Assembly: GCA_049965615.1 (NCBI GenBank) | Contig: JBMFWD010000008.1 | Coordinates: 1-64,000, forward strand | Source of the DNA: Acidobacterium sp049965615 | GTDB taxonomy: Bacteria > Acidobacteriota > Terriglobia > Terriglobales > Acidobacteriaceae | Direction: 5' to 3' | Length of the DNA: 64,000 nucleotides | Shown: in pieces, positions 24,690 to 32,824 of the stretch | How positions within the stretch are numbered: the stretch's first letter is position 1 | Layout of the letters: each line of letters opens with the position of its first letter | Translations under genes and position numbers: made by a program | Notes under the pieces: generated by a model | Told to the model about the DNA's origin: nothing | Databases searched by the model: none | What the model saw: the letters and a program-made list of their open reading frames with translations, nothing else

Positions 24690-24947
24690 ATGTTTCTGAT
24701 CTGGTGGATTATCGTGGGCCTGATCGCAGGCTGGATTACGGGCAAGATCATGAAGGGCAGCGGCTACGGCGCGTTGATGGACATTGTGGTGGGTATTGTG
24801 GGCGCGGTGGTGGGCGGCTGGATTATGCGCATGCTGGGTTTCGCTGGTGCGGGCGGGATGATTTACACGATCATTGTTGCGGTGTTTGGCGCGGTGGTGC
24901 TGACGCTGATTATCCGGTTGGTGACCAAGCGGCGGATTGGGACCTAG
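24690..24947 (+). CDS. GlsB/YeaQ/YmgE-family small membrane protein
   Basis: An 85-residue membrane protein resembling the transglycosylase-associated/YeaQ family, commonly linked to envelope or general stress; biochemical function is unknown. It has three hydrophobic, glycine-rich segments: FLIWWIIVGLIAGWITGKIM, the MDIVVGIVGAVVGGWIM block, and MIYTIIVAVFGAVVLTLIIRLV, with a short basic C-terminus. AGGAGAG lies seven bases before ATG 24690. It is monocistronic with its own terminator. Confidence 0.82.
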   Translation: MFLIWWIIVGLIAGWITGKIMKGSGYGALMDIVVGIVGAVVGGWIMRMLGFAGAGGMIYTIIVAVFGAVVLTLIIRLVTKRRIGT

Positions 24948-24956
24948 TTCGACAGG

Positions 24957-24996
24957 CGCCCCGTGCTGGCCCGAGCGAGGCTGGTGCGGGGCGTTT
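24957..24996 (+). terminator. Terminator after the GlsB-like gene
   Basis: CGCCCCG (24957-24963) pairs with CGGGGCG (24987-24993), with an additional inner CTGGC/GCTGG contribution, then TTT. It starts ten bases after the stop. Confidence 0.6.
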
Positions 24997-25105
24997 GCTA
25001 TTCGCCAATGGAGAACCCACGGCTATGCCAGGGAGGCAGCAGAAGTTCGACAATTCCGGGAAGGGGCGCAGGCTCTTTCAGGCGGGCAATTTGCGTAAGA
25101 ACCTA

Positions 25106-25304
25106 TTGAAAAACTCATTAGGCCAGCTTTTGCGGGGGCTAAAGCCCCATTTTTTTTGCTGCACTTACGGCCCGACTAAAGTCGTGCCCTTGTTACGAAG
25201 CCCGTGGCGGAAGACGCAAAAGCGAGCCTGCCGCAGTGTGCGTTCAGGCCCCTTTGAGGGGCCAATCGCATAAAGCCTCCGGCTTTGCCGGAGGATAGTT
25301 ACTT
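25106..25304. repeat. About 200-bp dispersed repeat, copy A
   Basis: This unit begins TTGAAAAACTCATT and ends GGAGGATAGTTACTT and recurs nearly identically at 58949-59145. It contains a chain of hairpins: GGGGCTAAAGCCCC, GCCCGACTAAAGTCGTGC, GGCCCCTTTGAGGGGCC, and CCTCCGGC-TTT-GCCGGAGG. It fills most of the 380-base space between the GlsB-like gene and the glycosyltransferase. No protein is encoded; an open frame across it is a by-product. It looks like a non-autonomous mobile or REP-like element. Confidence 0.8.
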
Positions 25305-25327
25305 TTGCGAGAGATCGATGCGGAGGC

Positions 25328-26149
25328 TTACCGGGTGAGGCCGAGGCGTTCCAGCAGGTAGATGGGCCAGAGGATGCAGTTGCGCGCGAGGCCGATGAGC
25401 GGTTTTGGGATGAATGCCTTTACGGGCTGCAGGGCGGCGGCGACGCGGTAGCGAAGACGGGTGATGCGGAAGCTTTCCTCGGGGCCGACGGGATTGAGGA
25501 AGACCACGCCGTGATAGCCGGGGAAGACGGCTGTCACGAGTTCGCGCTGGTGCTTCCAGCGGTTGCTGTAGTCCTGTTCGCAGCGTTCCATGTCGCGATC
25601 TTCGATGTAGTATCCGATGACTTCTTCGACTTTGCGTGAGCGGAGGTGGGGCTGGTCGGAGTAAAGGAACTGTTCGGTTGCCCGCCCTTCCAGGGGCTTG
25701 GGTGTGACGTAGCAGGGTTCGGGGCTACCGAGTAGAGGTTGATTCAGGTCGGGGGGATGTTCGGTGGATGCGAAGTTGATGATGCCGACGCGGGGATTCT
25801 GCTCCATGACGGCGATGGCGTCGCGGAGGTATTGCGGGGGGCCCTGGCAGATCCAGTCGTCCTGAATCATGAGGACGTATTTTCCGGAGCAGTGGCGGAG
25901 TCCATTATTGTTGTTGGCACCGAGGCCGCGATTTTTGGGCAGCAGGGCGAAGGTGTCGGCGGGCAGGGTGCGGATTTTCGCCTGAATTTCCGCGGGGCTG
26001 CCGTCGTCGGCGATGACGACCTGGAGGTTGGGGTAGTCGGTGTGTTCGCGGAAGGCGTGGACGGAGCGCTCGAGGTGGTGGAGGCGCTTGTAGGTGATGA
26101 AGAGGGCGGAGACCAGGGGCCATTCCGACGGAGTGGGTTGGGTGCTCAT
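25328..26149 (-). CDS. Family 2 glycosyltransferase
   Basis: GT-A fold glycosyltransferase of 273 residues. The N-terminus shows VSALFITYKRLHHLERSV, then the nucleotide-binding VVIADDGSP. The metal-binding acidic motif is in LMIQDDW (near residue 105). It has no obvious membrane segments apart from a weakly hydrophobic C-terminus. ATG 26149 was chosen since the frame upstream of it overlaps the preceding gene and is arginine-rich non-protein-like sequence. It lies 14 bases after the DHH phosphoesterase stop on the same strand, so co-transcription is likely although a functional link is not evident. The acceptor is unknown. Confidence 0.8.
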   Translation of the reverse strand: MSTQPTPSEWPLVSALFITYKRLHHLERSVHAFREHTDYPNLQVVIADDGSPAEIQAKIRTLPADTFALLPKNRGLGANNNNGLRHCSGKYVLMIQDDWICQGPPQYLRDAIAVMEQNPRVGIINFASTEHPPDLNQPLLGSPEPCYVTPKPLEGRATEQFLYSDQPHLRSRKVEEVIGYYIEDRDMERCEQDYSNRWKHQRELVTAVFPGYHGVVFLNPVGPEESFRITRLRYRVAAALQPVKAFIPKPLIGLARNCILWPIYLLERLGLTR

Positions 26150-26163
26150 CAGGTTCTCTGATT

Positions 26164-27162
26164 TCAGGATACGGTCAAGGTTCGCTCGTGGGCGCGGAGT
26201 TCGGCGACGATTTCTGCTGCGGCCACGCGGGCATCGTCGGAGCGGTCGGGCGGGAAGGAGATGGCGCCGACGCGGGCGTGTCCGCCACCGCCGTAGCGCT
26301 CGCAGATGTTGGCGAGATTGACCATTTCTTCGGGCTTGCGTTTTGTCCATGGGTTGGAGCCGACGGAAACCTTGGTGCGGAAGCTGGATTTGGAGAGGCC
26401 GATCGAATAAGTTGCGTCGGGGTGGAGGTAGTAGGGGATGAACTTGTTGTAGCCCTCGAGCTGGCGGTCTGTGATGTCGAAGTAGATGGTGCCGTCCTGC
26501 ATGGTGGAGCGGCTTTCGATGAGGGCGATCGACTCCTCGTGGCGCGCGAGCAGGGGCGGCAGGAGTTCTGCGACGAAGGGCTGCTGGAGGACTTCGGCCA
26601 GCGGCATTTGTGTGAGCAGAGGGATGAGGCGCGGGATGAAAGCGGGATCCTGGGTGGACTCGATGACGAGGGTGAGTTTCATTGCCGGCGCGGCCATTTC
26701 GACGGCGGCTTGTGCGCTCACGTAGAGCGCTCCGTCCACGATGTCAGCCCAGTGGATGAGTTCGGCGAGGGGTTCGGTGTTCATGCCGAATTTTGTGGAT
26801 GCGATGTGGGCGAGGAAGCTGCAGCAGGAAGTGTAGTCTGGATCGTAAAAGCGGCGGTTGGCGTAGCGGCCGTCGGCGATGCCGTTGAGGTAGTCCTGAT
26901 TGTCTTCGGGGGTGAGGAAGGCGCTGAGGTGATGATCGAACCACCAGGTGATGGCGGGCGAGGCGGAGTATTTGAAGTCGACGATGGCGTTTTCATCGCC
27001 GATGAAGTCGGCCTCGTTGAAGAGAGCGCCGGCGCGGTGGACGAGTCCGCAGAACTCGTAGGTTGCCTCGGGGTTGACGCATTCCCGATGGAAGCGGCTG
27101 AACAGGGATGCGGAGCAGGCCCCATCGAAGCACTTGTCGTGGTAGAAAACGCGAACTTTCAA
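26164..27162 (-). CDS. DHH-family phosphoesterase (NrnB-like)
   Basis: Predicted metal-dependent phosphodiesterase of the DHH superfamily, 332 residues, members of which degrade short oligoribonucleotides or cyclic dinucleotide products. Seen motifs are VFYHDKCFDGACSA at the N-terminus (metal-site aspartate), VDFKYS, WWFDHHLS (the DHH signature, near residue 72), and GGGHARVGAISF at the C-terminus (the DHHA1 substrate-binding GGGH). I start it at TTG 27162: AGGAG lies nine bases upstream and the protein then begins with the conserved beta strand KVRVFYHD. The frame is open far upstream but this is the shadow of the HAD gene on the other strand. Substrate assignment as oligoribonucleotides is inference. 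Confidence 0.8.
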   Translation of the reverse strand: MKVRVFYHDKCFDGACSASLFSRFHRECVNPEATYEFCGLVHRAGALFNEADFIGDENAIVDFKYSASPAITWWFDHHLSAFLTPEDNQDYLNGIADGRYANRRFYDPDYTSCCSFLAHIASTKFGMNTEPLAELIHWADIVDGALYVSAQAAVEMAAPAMKLTLVIESTQDPAFIPRLIPLLTQMPLAEVLQQPFVAELLPPLLARHEESIALIESRSTMQDGTIYFDITDRQLEGYNKFIPYYLHPDATYSIGLSKSSFRTKVSVGSNPWTKRKPEEMVNLANICERYGGGGHARVGAISFPPDRSDDARVAAAEIVAELRAHERTLTVS

Positions 27163-27300
27163 TGCGGCCAACTCCTGTGGAGAATCAAACCTCGCGGAAT
27201 TTTCTAGGATTGCCGGAGTGGAGCAGTAAGTCAAGCCGATGCCGGCGGGAAATGCGGGTGTCGTAGTCTGGAGAGAAGCGTTTTCAGGGAGAGTATTCGA

Positions 27301-27912
27301 TTGGACAGCACGGGCAATGAGCCGCTGGTGATTCCAGCGAAGCCGTACAGGGCATATTTGTTTGATCTTGATGGGACGGTGGCGGACTCGATGCCGCTGC
27401 ACTGGATTTCCTGGCGGCAGGCGGTGGAGGAGGCTGGTGGGCATTTTCCGCCGGAGCTGTTTTACGAGTGGGGCGGGATGCCGCTGGTGCGGAGCGTGGA
27501 ACTGCTGAACCAGAGATTTGGATACAAGATGTCTCCGCCCGAAGTGGTGCGGCGCAAGGAAGAGCTGTACTACGAACTGTTGCCGAAGCTGAAGGCGATT
27601 CCTTCGGTGCTGGCTCATGTGGAGGCGCAGCATGGGCGGATTCCGCTGGCGATTGTGTCGGGTTCGCCGCGGGCGGGGATTCATCGCTCGCTGACGCAAC
27701 TGGGATTGCTGGACCGGTTTGATGTGCTGGTGGGGTCGGAAGATTATGTGCATGGGAAGCCGCATCCGGAGCCGTTTTTGACGGCGGCGCAGCGGCTGGG
27801 CGTGGAGCCGAAGGACTGCCTGGTGTTTGAGGACGCGGATGCGGGGATTGCGTCGGCGGAGGCTGCGGGGATGGACTGGGTGCGGGTTCCGGTGGTGCGG
27901 GTTACGGAGTAG
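27301..27912 (+). CDS. HAD-superfamily phosphatase/phosphomutase-like hydrolase
   Basis: 203-residue HAD hydrolase. Motif I is LFDLDGTVADS (nucleophile and acid/base aspartates, near residue 21), motif II IVSGSPR, motif III the lysine in HGKPHPEPF, and motif IV VFEDADAGIASA. The helical cap between motif I and II puts it with the phosphoglycolate phosphatase/beta-phosphoglucomutase group; the substrate is not determinable. It starts at TTG 27301 with GGGAGAG upstream. Divergent from the DHH gene and followed by the acylase gene after 61 bases. Confidence 0.85.
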   Translation: MDSTGNEPLVIPAKPYRAYLFDLDGTVADSMPLHWISWRQAVEEAGGHFPPELFYEWGGMPLVRSVELLNQRFGYKMSPPEVVRRKEELYYELLPKLKAIPSVLAHVEAQHGRIPLAIVSGSPRAGIHRSLTQLGLLDRFDVLVGSEDYVHGKPHPEPFLTAAQRLGVEPKDCLVFEDADAGIASAEAAGMDWVRVPVVRVTE

Positions 27913-27973
27913 CGGTTGGATTTTTGCCCGGTTGAAGAATGGGTTGTGGCGCGGATGAGAGAATAGCTGCGTC

Positions 27974-30400
27974 ATGGCCATGGATTCTTCGTTTTCTGGT
28001 AATGGAAAGCGCGGCGAGGTGCTTCGCGCAGTGCTGCTGGTCCTGCTGGTTCTGGTGGTGGTGGTTGCGATTGCGGTGGTGGTTGCGGCGTGGTGGGTGC
28101 GCCACGACATGTATGCGACGCTGCCGCAGGTGGATGGAAGCATTCCTGTGCCGGGGCTGATGGCGGCGGTGACGGTGCGGCGGGATGGGCATGGGATTCC
28201 TCACATAGAGGCTGCGAACATGGACGACCTGCTGTTTGCGCAGGGCTACGTGACGGCGCAGGACCGGCTTTGGGAGATGGATATTGCGCGGCGTTTTGCG
28301 GCCGGGGATGTGTCGCAGATTTTTGGAGCCAAGGCGGTGGAGCATGACAAGCTGCAGCGGCTGCTGCTGATGGAGCAGACGGCGCAGCGGATTGCGAAGT
28401 CGATGAGCCCGCGGGAGAAGCGGTATTTTGCGGATTATGCGCGGGGCGTGAATGCGTATATCGCGAGCCACAAAAATAATTTGCCGACGCCGTTTCGGGT
28501 GCTGATGTACAAGCCGCAGCCGTGGACGGTTGCGGATTCGGTGGTGATTGGGCTGAGCATGGTGCAGCGGCTGGACACCTTTTGGCCGGACAAGCTGGGG
28601 CGGGCGGAGGTGACGGCGAAGATTGGGCCGGAGCTGGCTGCGTATTTGTACCCGGTGGGCTCGAAGCGGGATCATCCGCCGGTGGAGGCGATGCCGAAGG
28701 GGAGTTCGGCCGATGCGGCGAGCGTGGCGGGGGCGCAGTTTCGCGGGGAGTTCGGTGGGGAATTTAAGGACATGGAGCGGCTGCGGACGATTGATGGGCG
28801 TCCGGTTTGCCGGGGGTGCATCCCGGGGTCGAATGAGTGGGTGGTGAGTGGCGCGCATACGGCGAGCGGGATGCCGATGTTGTCGAACGACATGCATCTG
28901 GAGCATCAGATTCCGGACATCTGGTACGAGGCGGATCTGGAAGCGCCGGGATTCCATGCGGCGGGTGTGACGATTCCGGGCGTGCCTTTCATTATTGCGG
29001 GGCACAACGACCATGTGGCGTGGGGATTTACGGCGCTGTATGGCGATACGCAGGATTTGTACGTGGAGCATCTGAACGGCAAGGGCGAGTATAAGACTGC
29101 GACGGGGTGGAAGCCGCTGAAGGAGCTGCATGAGGTGATTCCGGTGCGGGGCGGGAAGGATGTGCGGCTGACGGTGGAGATTACGGATCACGGGCCGGTG
29201 ATGAACCCGATTCTGCGGCATACGCGGGAGACGGTTTCGCTGAAGTGGAACGCATTTGACGCGCAGGCGGACCGGCTGCCGCTGTACGGGCTGGATTCGG
29301 CGACAGACTGGAAGAGCTTTTGCGCGGTGTTTGCGCACTGGTGGGCCCCATCGCTGAACGTGGTGTATGCGGATGACAAGGGGAATATCGGGTATCACGC
29401 GGTGGGGTTTATTCCGTATCGGCCGCATGGGTTGATGGGTGTGCCGATTGCCGATGACCAGCATGAGTGGCAGGGGTTTATTCCCTTTGACAAGATGCCG
29501 TGGGCGTTTAACCCGAAAGACGGCCTGCTGGCTACGGCGAACTCACGGGTGACGCCGGATGGCGATCCTTATCCCGTTACGCTGGAGTGGGCCGCGCCGT
29601 ATCGCAACGAGCGGATATGGAAGACGCTGAGCGGGCGCAAGGGGTTGACGGCGGCGGACATGATTGGGCTGCAGACGAGCGTGTATTCGTCACTGGACAA
29701 GGAGATTGCCCATCGGCTGGCGGACGCGATTGAGCACTCGGAGAAGCCGGGGAAGAGATTGCGACAGGCGGCGGAGATTCTGCGGGCGTGGAATGGGGAA
29801 ATGGGGGTGAATTCGCCGGCGGCGAGCATTGTTGTGCAGACGAAGAAGGCATTCTGGCCGATGGTGCTGGAGCCGAAGCTGGGCAAGGACTGGCGGATGT
29901 ACAGCTGGGGCGAGAGCGCGTACGTACAGGAAGAGATGATGATGAACGGGCCAGCGGAGTGGCTGCCAAAGAAGTACGCGAACTGGGATGATTTTCTGGC
30001 GGCGGCGGTGCGGCGGGGGCTGAAGGAGGGTCATGCTCCGAAGGACCTGGCGAAGTGGAAGTATGGGCAGTGGCATGTGCTGGAGGTCGAGCACCCGCTC
30101 TGGGGGCTGCTGCCGTGGTTCAAGGGCTGGACGGGCGTGGGACCGCTGCCGCAATCGGGCGGGAAGTCTACGGTAAAGCAGGTGGGGCGGAGCTTTGGAC
30201 CTTCGCAGCGGTTCACGATGGACTGGGCGCATCCGGACCGGGCTACGGAGAACATTTTTATGGGTGAATCGGGTGATCCGGTGAGCCCGTGGTATCGGGA
30301 CCAGTTTTCATACTGGTACGAGGGCAGGACGATGGTGCTGCCGTACGGGCAGGCGGCGGTGGCGCGGGCTACGACGCATACGCTGCGGCTGGAGCCGTGA
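27974..30400 (+). CDS. Penicillin-acylase-family amidohydrolase (Ntn hydrolase)
   Basis: An 808-residue precursor of the penicillin G acylase/acyl-homoserine-lactone acylase family. These are exported, cut themselves into alpha and beta chains, and use the new N-terminal serine as nucleophile. A membrane or signal segment (LLVLLVLVVVVAIAVVVAAWW, residues about 20-40) is followed by the alpha-chain region with HIEAANMDDLLFAQGYVTAQDRLWEMD. The processing site is IPGSNEWVVSG, with the nucleophile at S286, and the beta chain carries MPMLSNDMHLEHQIPDIWYE. Amide substrates of such enzymes range from beta-lactams to acyl-homoserine lactones and peptides, and the sequence does not tell which. It is followed 44 bases later by a prenyl synthase gene. 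Confidence 0.9.
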   Translation: MAMDSSFSGNGKRGEVLRAVLLVLLVLVVVVAIAVVVAAWWVRHDMYATLPQVDGSIPVPGLMAAVTVRRDGHGIPHIEAANMDDLLFAQGYVTAQDRLWEMDIARRFAAGDVSQIFGAKAVEHDKLQRLLLMEQTAQRIAKSMSPREKRYFADYARGVNAYIASHKNNLPTPFRVLMYKPQPWTVADSVVIGLSMVQRLDTFWPDKLGRAEVTAKIGPELAAYLYPVGSKRDHPPVEAMPKGSSADAASVAGAQFRGEFGGEFKDMERLRTIDGRPVCRGCIPGSNEWVVSGAHTASGMPMLSNDMHLEHQIPDIWYEADLEAPGFHAAGVTIPGVPFIIAGHNDHVAWGFTALYGDTQDLYVEHLNGKGEYKTATGWKPLKELHEVIPVRGGKDVRLTVEITDHGPVMNPILRHTRETVSLKWNAFDAQADRLPLYGLDSATDWKSFCAVFAHWWAPSLNVVYADDKGNIGYHAVGFIPYRPHGLMGVPIADDQHEWQGFIPFDKMPWAFNPKDGLLATANSRVTPDGDPYPVTLEWAAPYRNERIWKTLSGRKGLTAADMIGLQTSVYSSLDKEIAHRLADAIEHSEKPGKRLRQAAEILRAWNGEMGVNSPAASIVVQTKKAFWPMVLEPKLGKDWRMYSWGESAYVQEEMMMNGPAEWLPKKYANWDDFLAAAVRRGLKEGHAPKDLAKWKYGQWHVLEVEHPLWGLLPWFKGWTGVGPLPQSGGKSTVKQVGRSFGPSQRFTMDWAHPDRATENIFMGESGDPVSPWYRDQFSYWYEGRTMVLPYGQAAVARATTHTLRLEP

Positions 30401-30444
30401 GGGAGGAATTTCGGCTGCAGGTTCATTTATCATTGAGTTTGAAC

Positions 30445-31347
30445 ATGTCCGCGACTATTGATGTTGTCGAAATGCTTCGTACGGGGGCGCAGGCTACCGA
30501 TGCCGCGCTGGAACGGCTGATTCCTGGCGCTGATGTGACGCCGTCTTCGATTCACAAGGCGATGCGGCATAGCGTGTTTGCGGGTGGGAAGCGGCTGCGT
30601 CCGATATTGGCGATGGAGGCGGCGCGGACGATTCGCGGCGCGAAGGGGCTGCCTGAGGGCATTGAAGATCTGGGCGCGGCGATTGAGATGCTGCATACCT
30701 ATTCGCTGATCCATGACGATTTGCCGGCGTTGGACAACGATGATTTGCGGCGCGGCAAGCCGACCTGCCACGTGGTTTACGGCGAAGCGATTGCGATATT
30801 GGCCGGGGACGCGCTGCAGACGCAGGCGTACGAGGTGCTGGCGGGGCTGCAGTGCCCGGCGGCGGCGACGGTGCAGATTATCCGGCTGATTGCCGAGGCC
30901 ACTGGCACGGTGGAAGGCATGATTGGCGGGCAAGTGCTGGACCTGGAGGGTGAGGGTTCAAAGCCGACGGCCGAGTCCGTTGCTGCGATTCACCGGGCGA
31001 AGACGGGCGCGCTGATCCGTGTGAGCATTGTGGCGGGCGGGATTTACGCCGGGGCCGCGGCTGAGGATGTGGAGCGGCTGACGACGTTCGGGCGCAAGGC
31101 CGGGCTGGCGTTCCAGATTGTGGATGATGTGCTGGATGTGACGCAGGATTCGGCGCATCTGGGCAAGACGGCGGGGAAAGATTTGACGTCAGACAAGGCT
31201 ACGTGGCCGGCGGTGTTCGGGGTAGAGGCTTCGCTGAAGGACGCGGGCCGTTTGATTGAGGAAGCATTTGCGGCGCTGGAGCCCTATGGGCAGGCGGCGG
31301 AAGGACTGCGCACCGTGGCGCGGTACCTGGTGGAACGTACCCACTGA
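30445..31347 (+). CDS. ispA: Polyprenyl (farnesyl-type) diphosphate synthase
   Basis: Short-chain trans-prenyltransferase condensing isopentenyl diphosphate with allylic diphosphates. The 300-residue length is typical of bacterial IspA. The first aspartate-rich motif is DDLPALDNDD (two residues between the acidic pairs plus extra, the bacterial farnesyl-synthase pattern), near residue 92. The second is DDVLDVTQD near 226. GGKRLRP near residue 48 binds the diphosphate. ATG 30445 was chosen as the start of family-like sequence. Farnesyl versus geranylgeranyl product cannot be settled. Its product would feed UppS (44020) and the menaquinone side chain. Confidence 0.9.
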   Translation: MSATIDVVEMLRTGAQATDAALERLIPGADVTPSSIHKAMRHSVFAGGKRLRPILAMEAARTIRGAKGLPEGIEDLGAAIEMLHTYSLIHDDLPALDNDDLRRGKPTCHVVYGEAIAILAGDALQTQAYEVLAGLQCPAAATVQIIRLIAEATGTVEGMIGGQVLDLEGEGSKPTAESVAAIHRAKTGALIRVSIVAGGIYAGAAAEDVERLTTFGRKAGLAFQIVDDVLDVTQDSAHLGKTAGKDLTSDKATWPAVFGVEASLKDAGRLIEEAFAALEPYGQAAEGLRTVARYLVERTH

Positions 31348-31431
31348 GGCCGAGGCAGGCGGGGATTTGAAGCAGGAGTGGAAAAGCCGATGCTGCTTTG
31401 CACCGCTGGCGGTGCCGGCTGTGGCGGTCAT

Positions 31432-31461
31432 GTGACAAGGGTTTTCCCCGTAGGCTATAAA
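31432..31461 (+). promoter_or_regulatory. Sigma-70-type promoter for citrate synthase
   Basis: GTGACA (31432-31437), an 18-base spacer and TATAAA (31456-31461). The start would be near 31468, leaving a leader of about 135 bases before gltA that can form a GC-rich fold (CGGTGAGAACCG region near 31530). Confidence 0.55.
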
Positions 31462-31603
31462 AGGAAGTTGCTTAAATAACTCGTGGGTGCGCAGGCGAGT
31501 GAATGTTTTTGTGTGATTCGTAAGGCCATTCGCGGTGAGAACCGCCCCGGCCGCACCGGATTGCGCCGTGCGTGATAAAGATACGGAAGGAATAAGGAGA
31601 GGT

Positions 31604-32737
31604 ATGTCGACTGCTGTTGCAACTAAAGGACTGGAAGGGATTGTAGCCGCCAACTCGGGGATTTGCTGGATCGACGGCGAGGCCGGGGTGCTGGCTTATC
31701 GTGGCATCGACATTCACGATCTGGCGAACCACTCGAACTTTGAGGAGACGACTTACCTGCTTTGGCATGGGAAGCTTCCGTCGAAGGATGAGCTGACTGA
31801 CTTTACGAAGAAGCTGGCGGCGGCGCGAAAGATGGATTCGAAGATTTACGATCTGCTGCGGTCGTTTCCGAAGAGCGGGACTCCGATGCAGGCGCTGCGG
31901 ACGGCGGTTTCCGCGCTGAGCTTTTACGACCCGGACGAGAAGGCGGTGGACCACGACTCGAATGTGCGGAAGGCGTTTGATCTGACGGCGCAGATTGCGA
32001 TGATCGTGGCGGCGTTTGACCGCATTCGCAAGGGCAAGGCGATTGTTGAGCCGGATTCGACGCTATCGCATGCGGGGAATTTCCTCTACATGCTGACGGG
32101 TGAAAAGCCGAGCGAGACGGCTACCAAGGCCTTTGATATTGCGCTGATTCTGCATGCGGACCACGAGTTTAATGCTTCGACGTTTGCGGCGCGCGTGATT
32201 GCCGCGACGCTGAGCGACATGCACTCGGCGATTACGGGCGCGATTGGCGCGCTGAAGGGGCCGCTGCACGGCGGCGCCAACGAGAATGTGATGCGGATGC
32301 TGTTTGCGGTGGACAAGAGCGGCGAGGATCCCGTGGAGCATGTGCGCAAGATGCTGGCGGAAAAGCAGAAGGTCTCCGGCTTTGGGCATCGCGTCTACAA
32401 GACCGAAGATCCGCGTGCGACGCATCTGCGGCGGATGTCAGAAGACCTGGGCCGGTCGGCAAATAATCCGAAGTGGTTTGAGATGTCGCGGAAGATTGAG
32501 CTGTTCATCAACGAAGAGAAGAAGCTGAATGCGAACGTGGATTTCTATTCGGCTTCGACTTACACGACGCTGGGGATTGACATTGACCTGTTTACGCCGA
32601 TTTTTGCGCTGAGCCGCATTGCAGGCTGGGCGGCGCATGTGATCGAGCAACTGGATGACAACCGGCTGATTCGTCCGCGCGCGGAGTACATTGGGCCGGT
32701 TTATCCGACGAAGTATGTTCCTGTGAGCGAGCGGTAA
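31604..32737 (+). CDS. gltA: Citrate synthase
   Basis: Condenses acetyl-CoA and oxaloacetate to citrate, entry to the TCA cycle. 377 residues from ATG 31604, preceded by AAGGAGAGGT, a strong ribosome-binding site. Catalytic residues of the family are visible: a histidine in GPLHGGANENVM, a histidine in GFGHRVYKTEDPRA, and an aspartate in the NVDFYSA block. The short form with N-terminal LEGIVAANSGICWIDGEAGVLAYRGIDI (seen in parts) is typical of the dimeric, Gram-positive/archaeal-like type and is shared with methylcitrate synthases, so 2-methylcitrate synthesis is an alternative role. A perfect terminator follows. Confidence 0.92.
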   Translation: MSTAVATKGLEGIVAANSGICWIDGEAGVLAYRGIDIHDLANHSNFEETTYLLWHGKLPSKDELTDFTKKLAAARKMDSKIYDLLRSFPKSGTPMQALRTAVSALSFYDPDEKAVDHDSNVRKAFDLTAQIAMIVAAFDRIRKGKAIVEPDSTLSHAGNFLYMLTGEKPSETATKAFDIALILHADHEFNASTFAARVIAATLSDMHSAITGAIGALKGPLHGGANENVMRMLFAVDKSGEDPVEHVRKMLAEKQKVSGFGHRVYKTEDPRATHLRRMSEDLGRSANNPKWFEMSRKIELFINEEKKLNANVDFYSASTYTTLGIDIDLFTPIFALSRIAGWAAHVIEQLDDNRLIRPRAEYIGPVYPTKYVPVSER

Positions 32738-32757
32738 GAGTCCTGGATGTGCGCAGG

Positions 32758-32784
32758 AGGCGTCCCGGTGCGGGACGCCTTTTG
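32758..32784 (+). terminator. Rho-independent terminator after gltA
   Basis: AGGCGTCCCG (32758-32767) pairs perfectly with CGGGACGCCT (32771-32780), loop GTG, followed by TTT. Confidence 0.85.
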
Positions 32785-32807
32785 TGTGTCTATGGGCGGT
32801 GTGAATC

Positions 32808-32813
32808 TACAAT
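32808..32813 (+). promoter_or_regulatory. -10 box just upstream of the cysteine desulfurase
   Basis: TACAAT at 32808-32813. Transcription would start near 32820, only a few bases before ATG 32825 and after the alternative ATG 32816, so it argues for the second ATG and for a very short leader. Confidence 0.45.
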
Positions 32814-32824
32814 AGATGCAGGAT

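Noticed and set aside
24704..25273. 189-codon frame running from the GlsB-like gene through the repeat
   Set aside because: Out of frame with the membrane protein and runs across non-coding repeat and terminator sequence.
26164..28143. 659-codon reading of the DHH phosphoesterase gene
   Set aside because: The N-terminal 327 codons are the antisense of the HAD gene; homology and an AGGAG site place the start at 27162.
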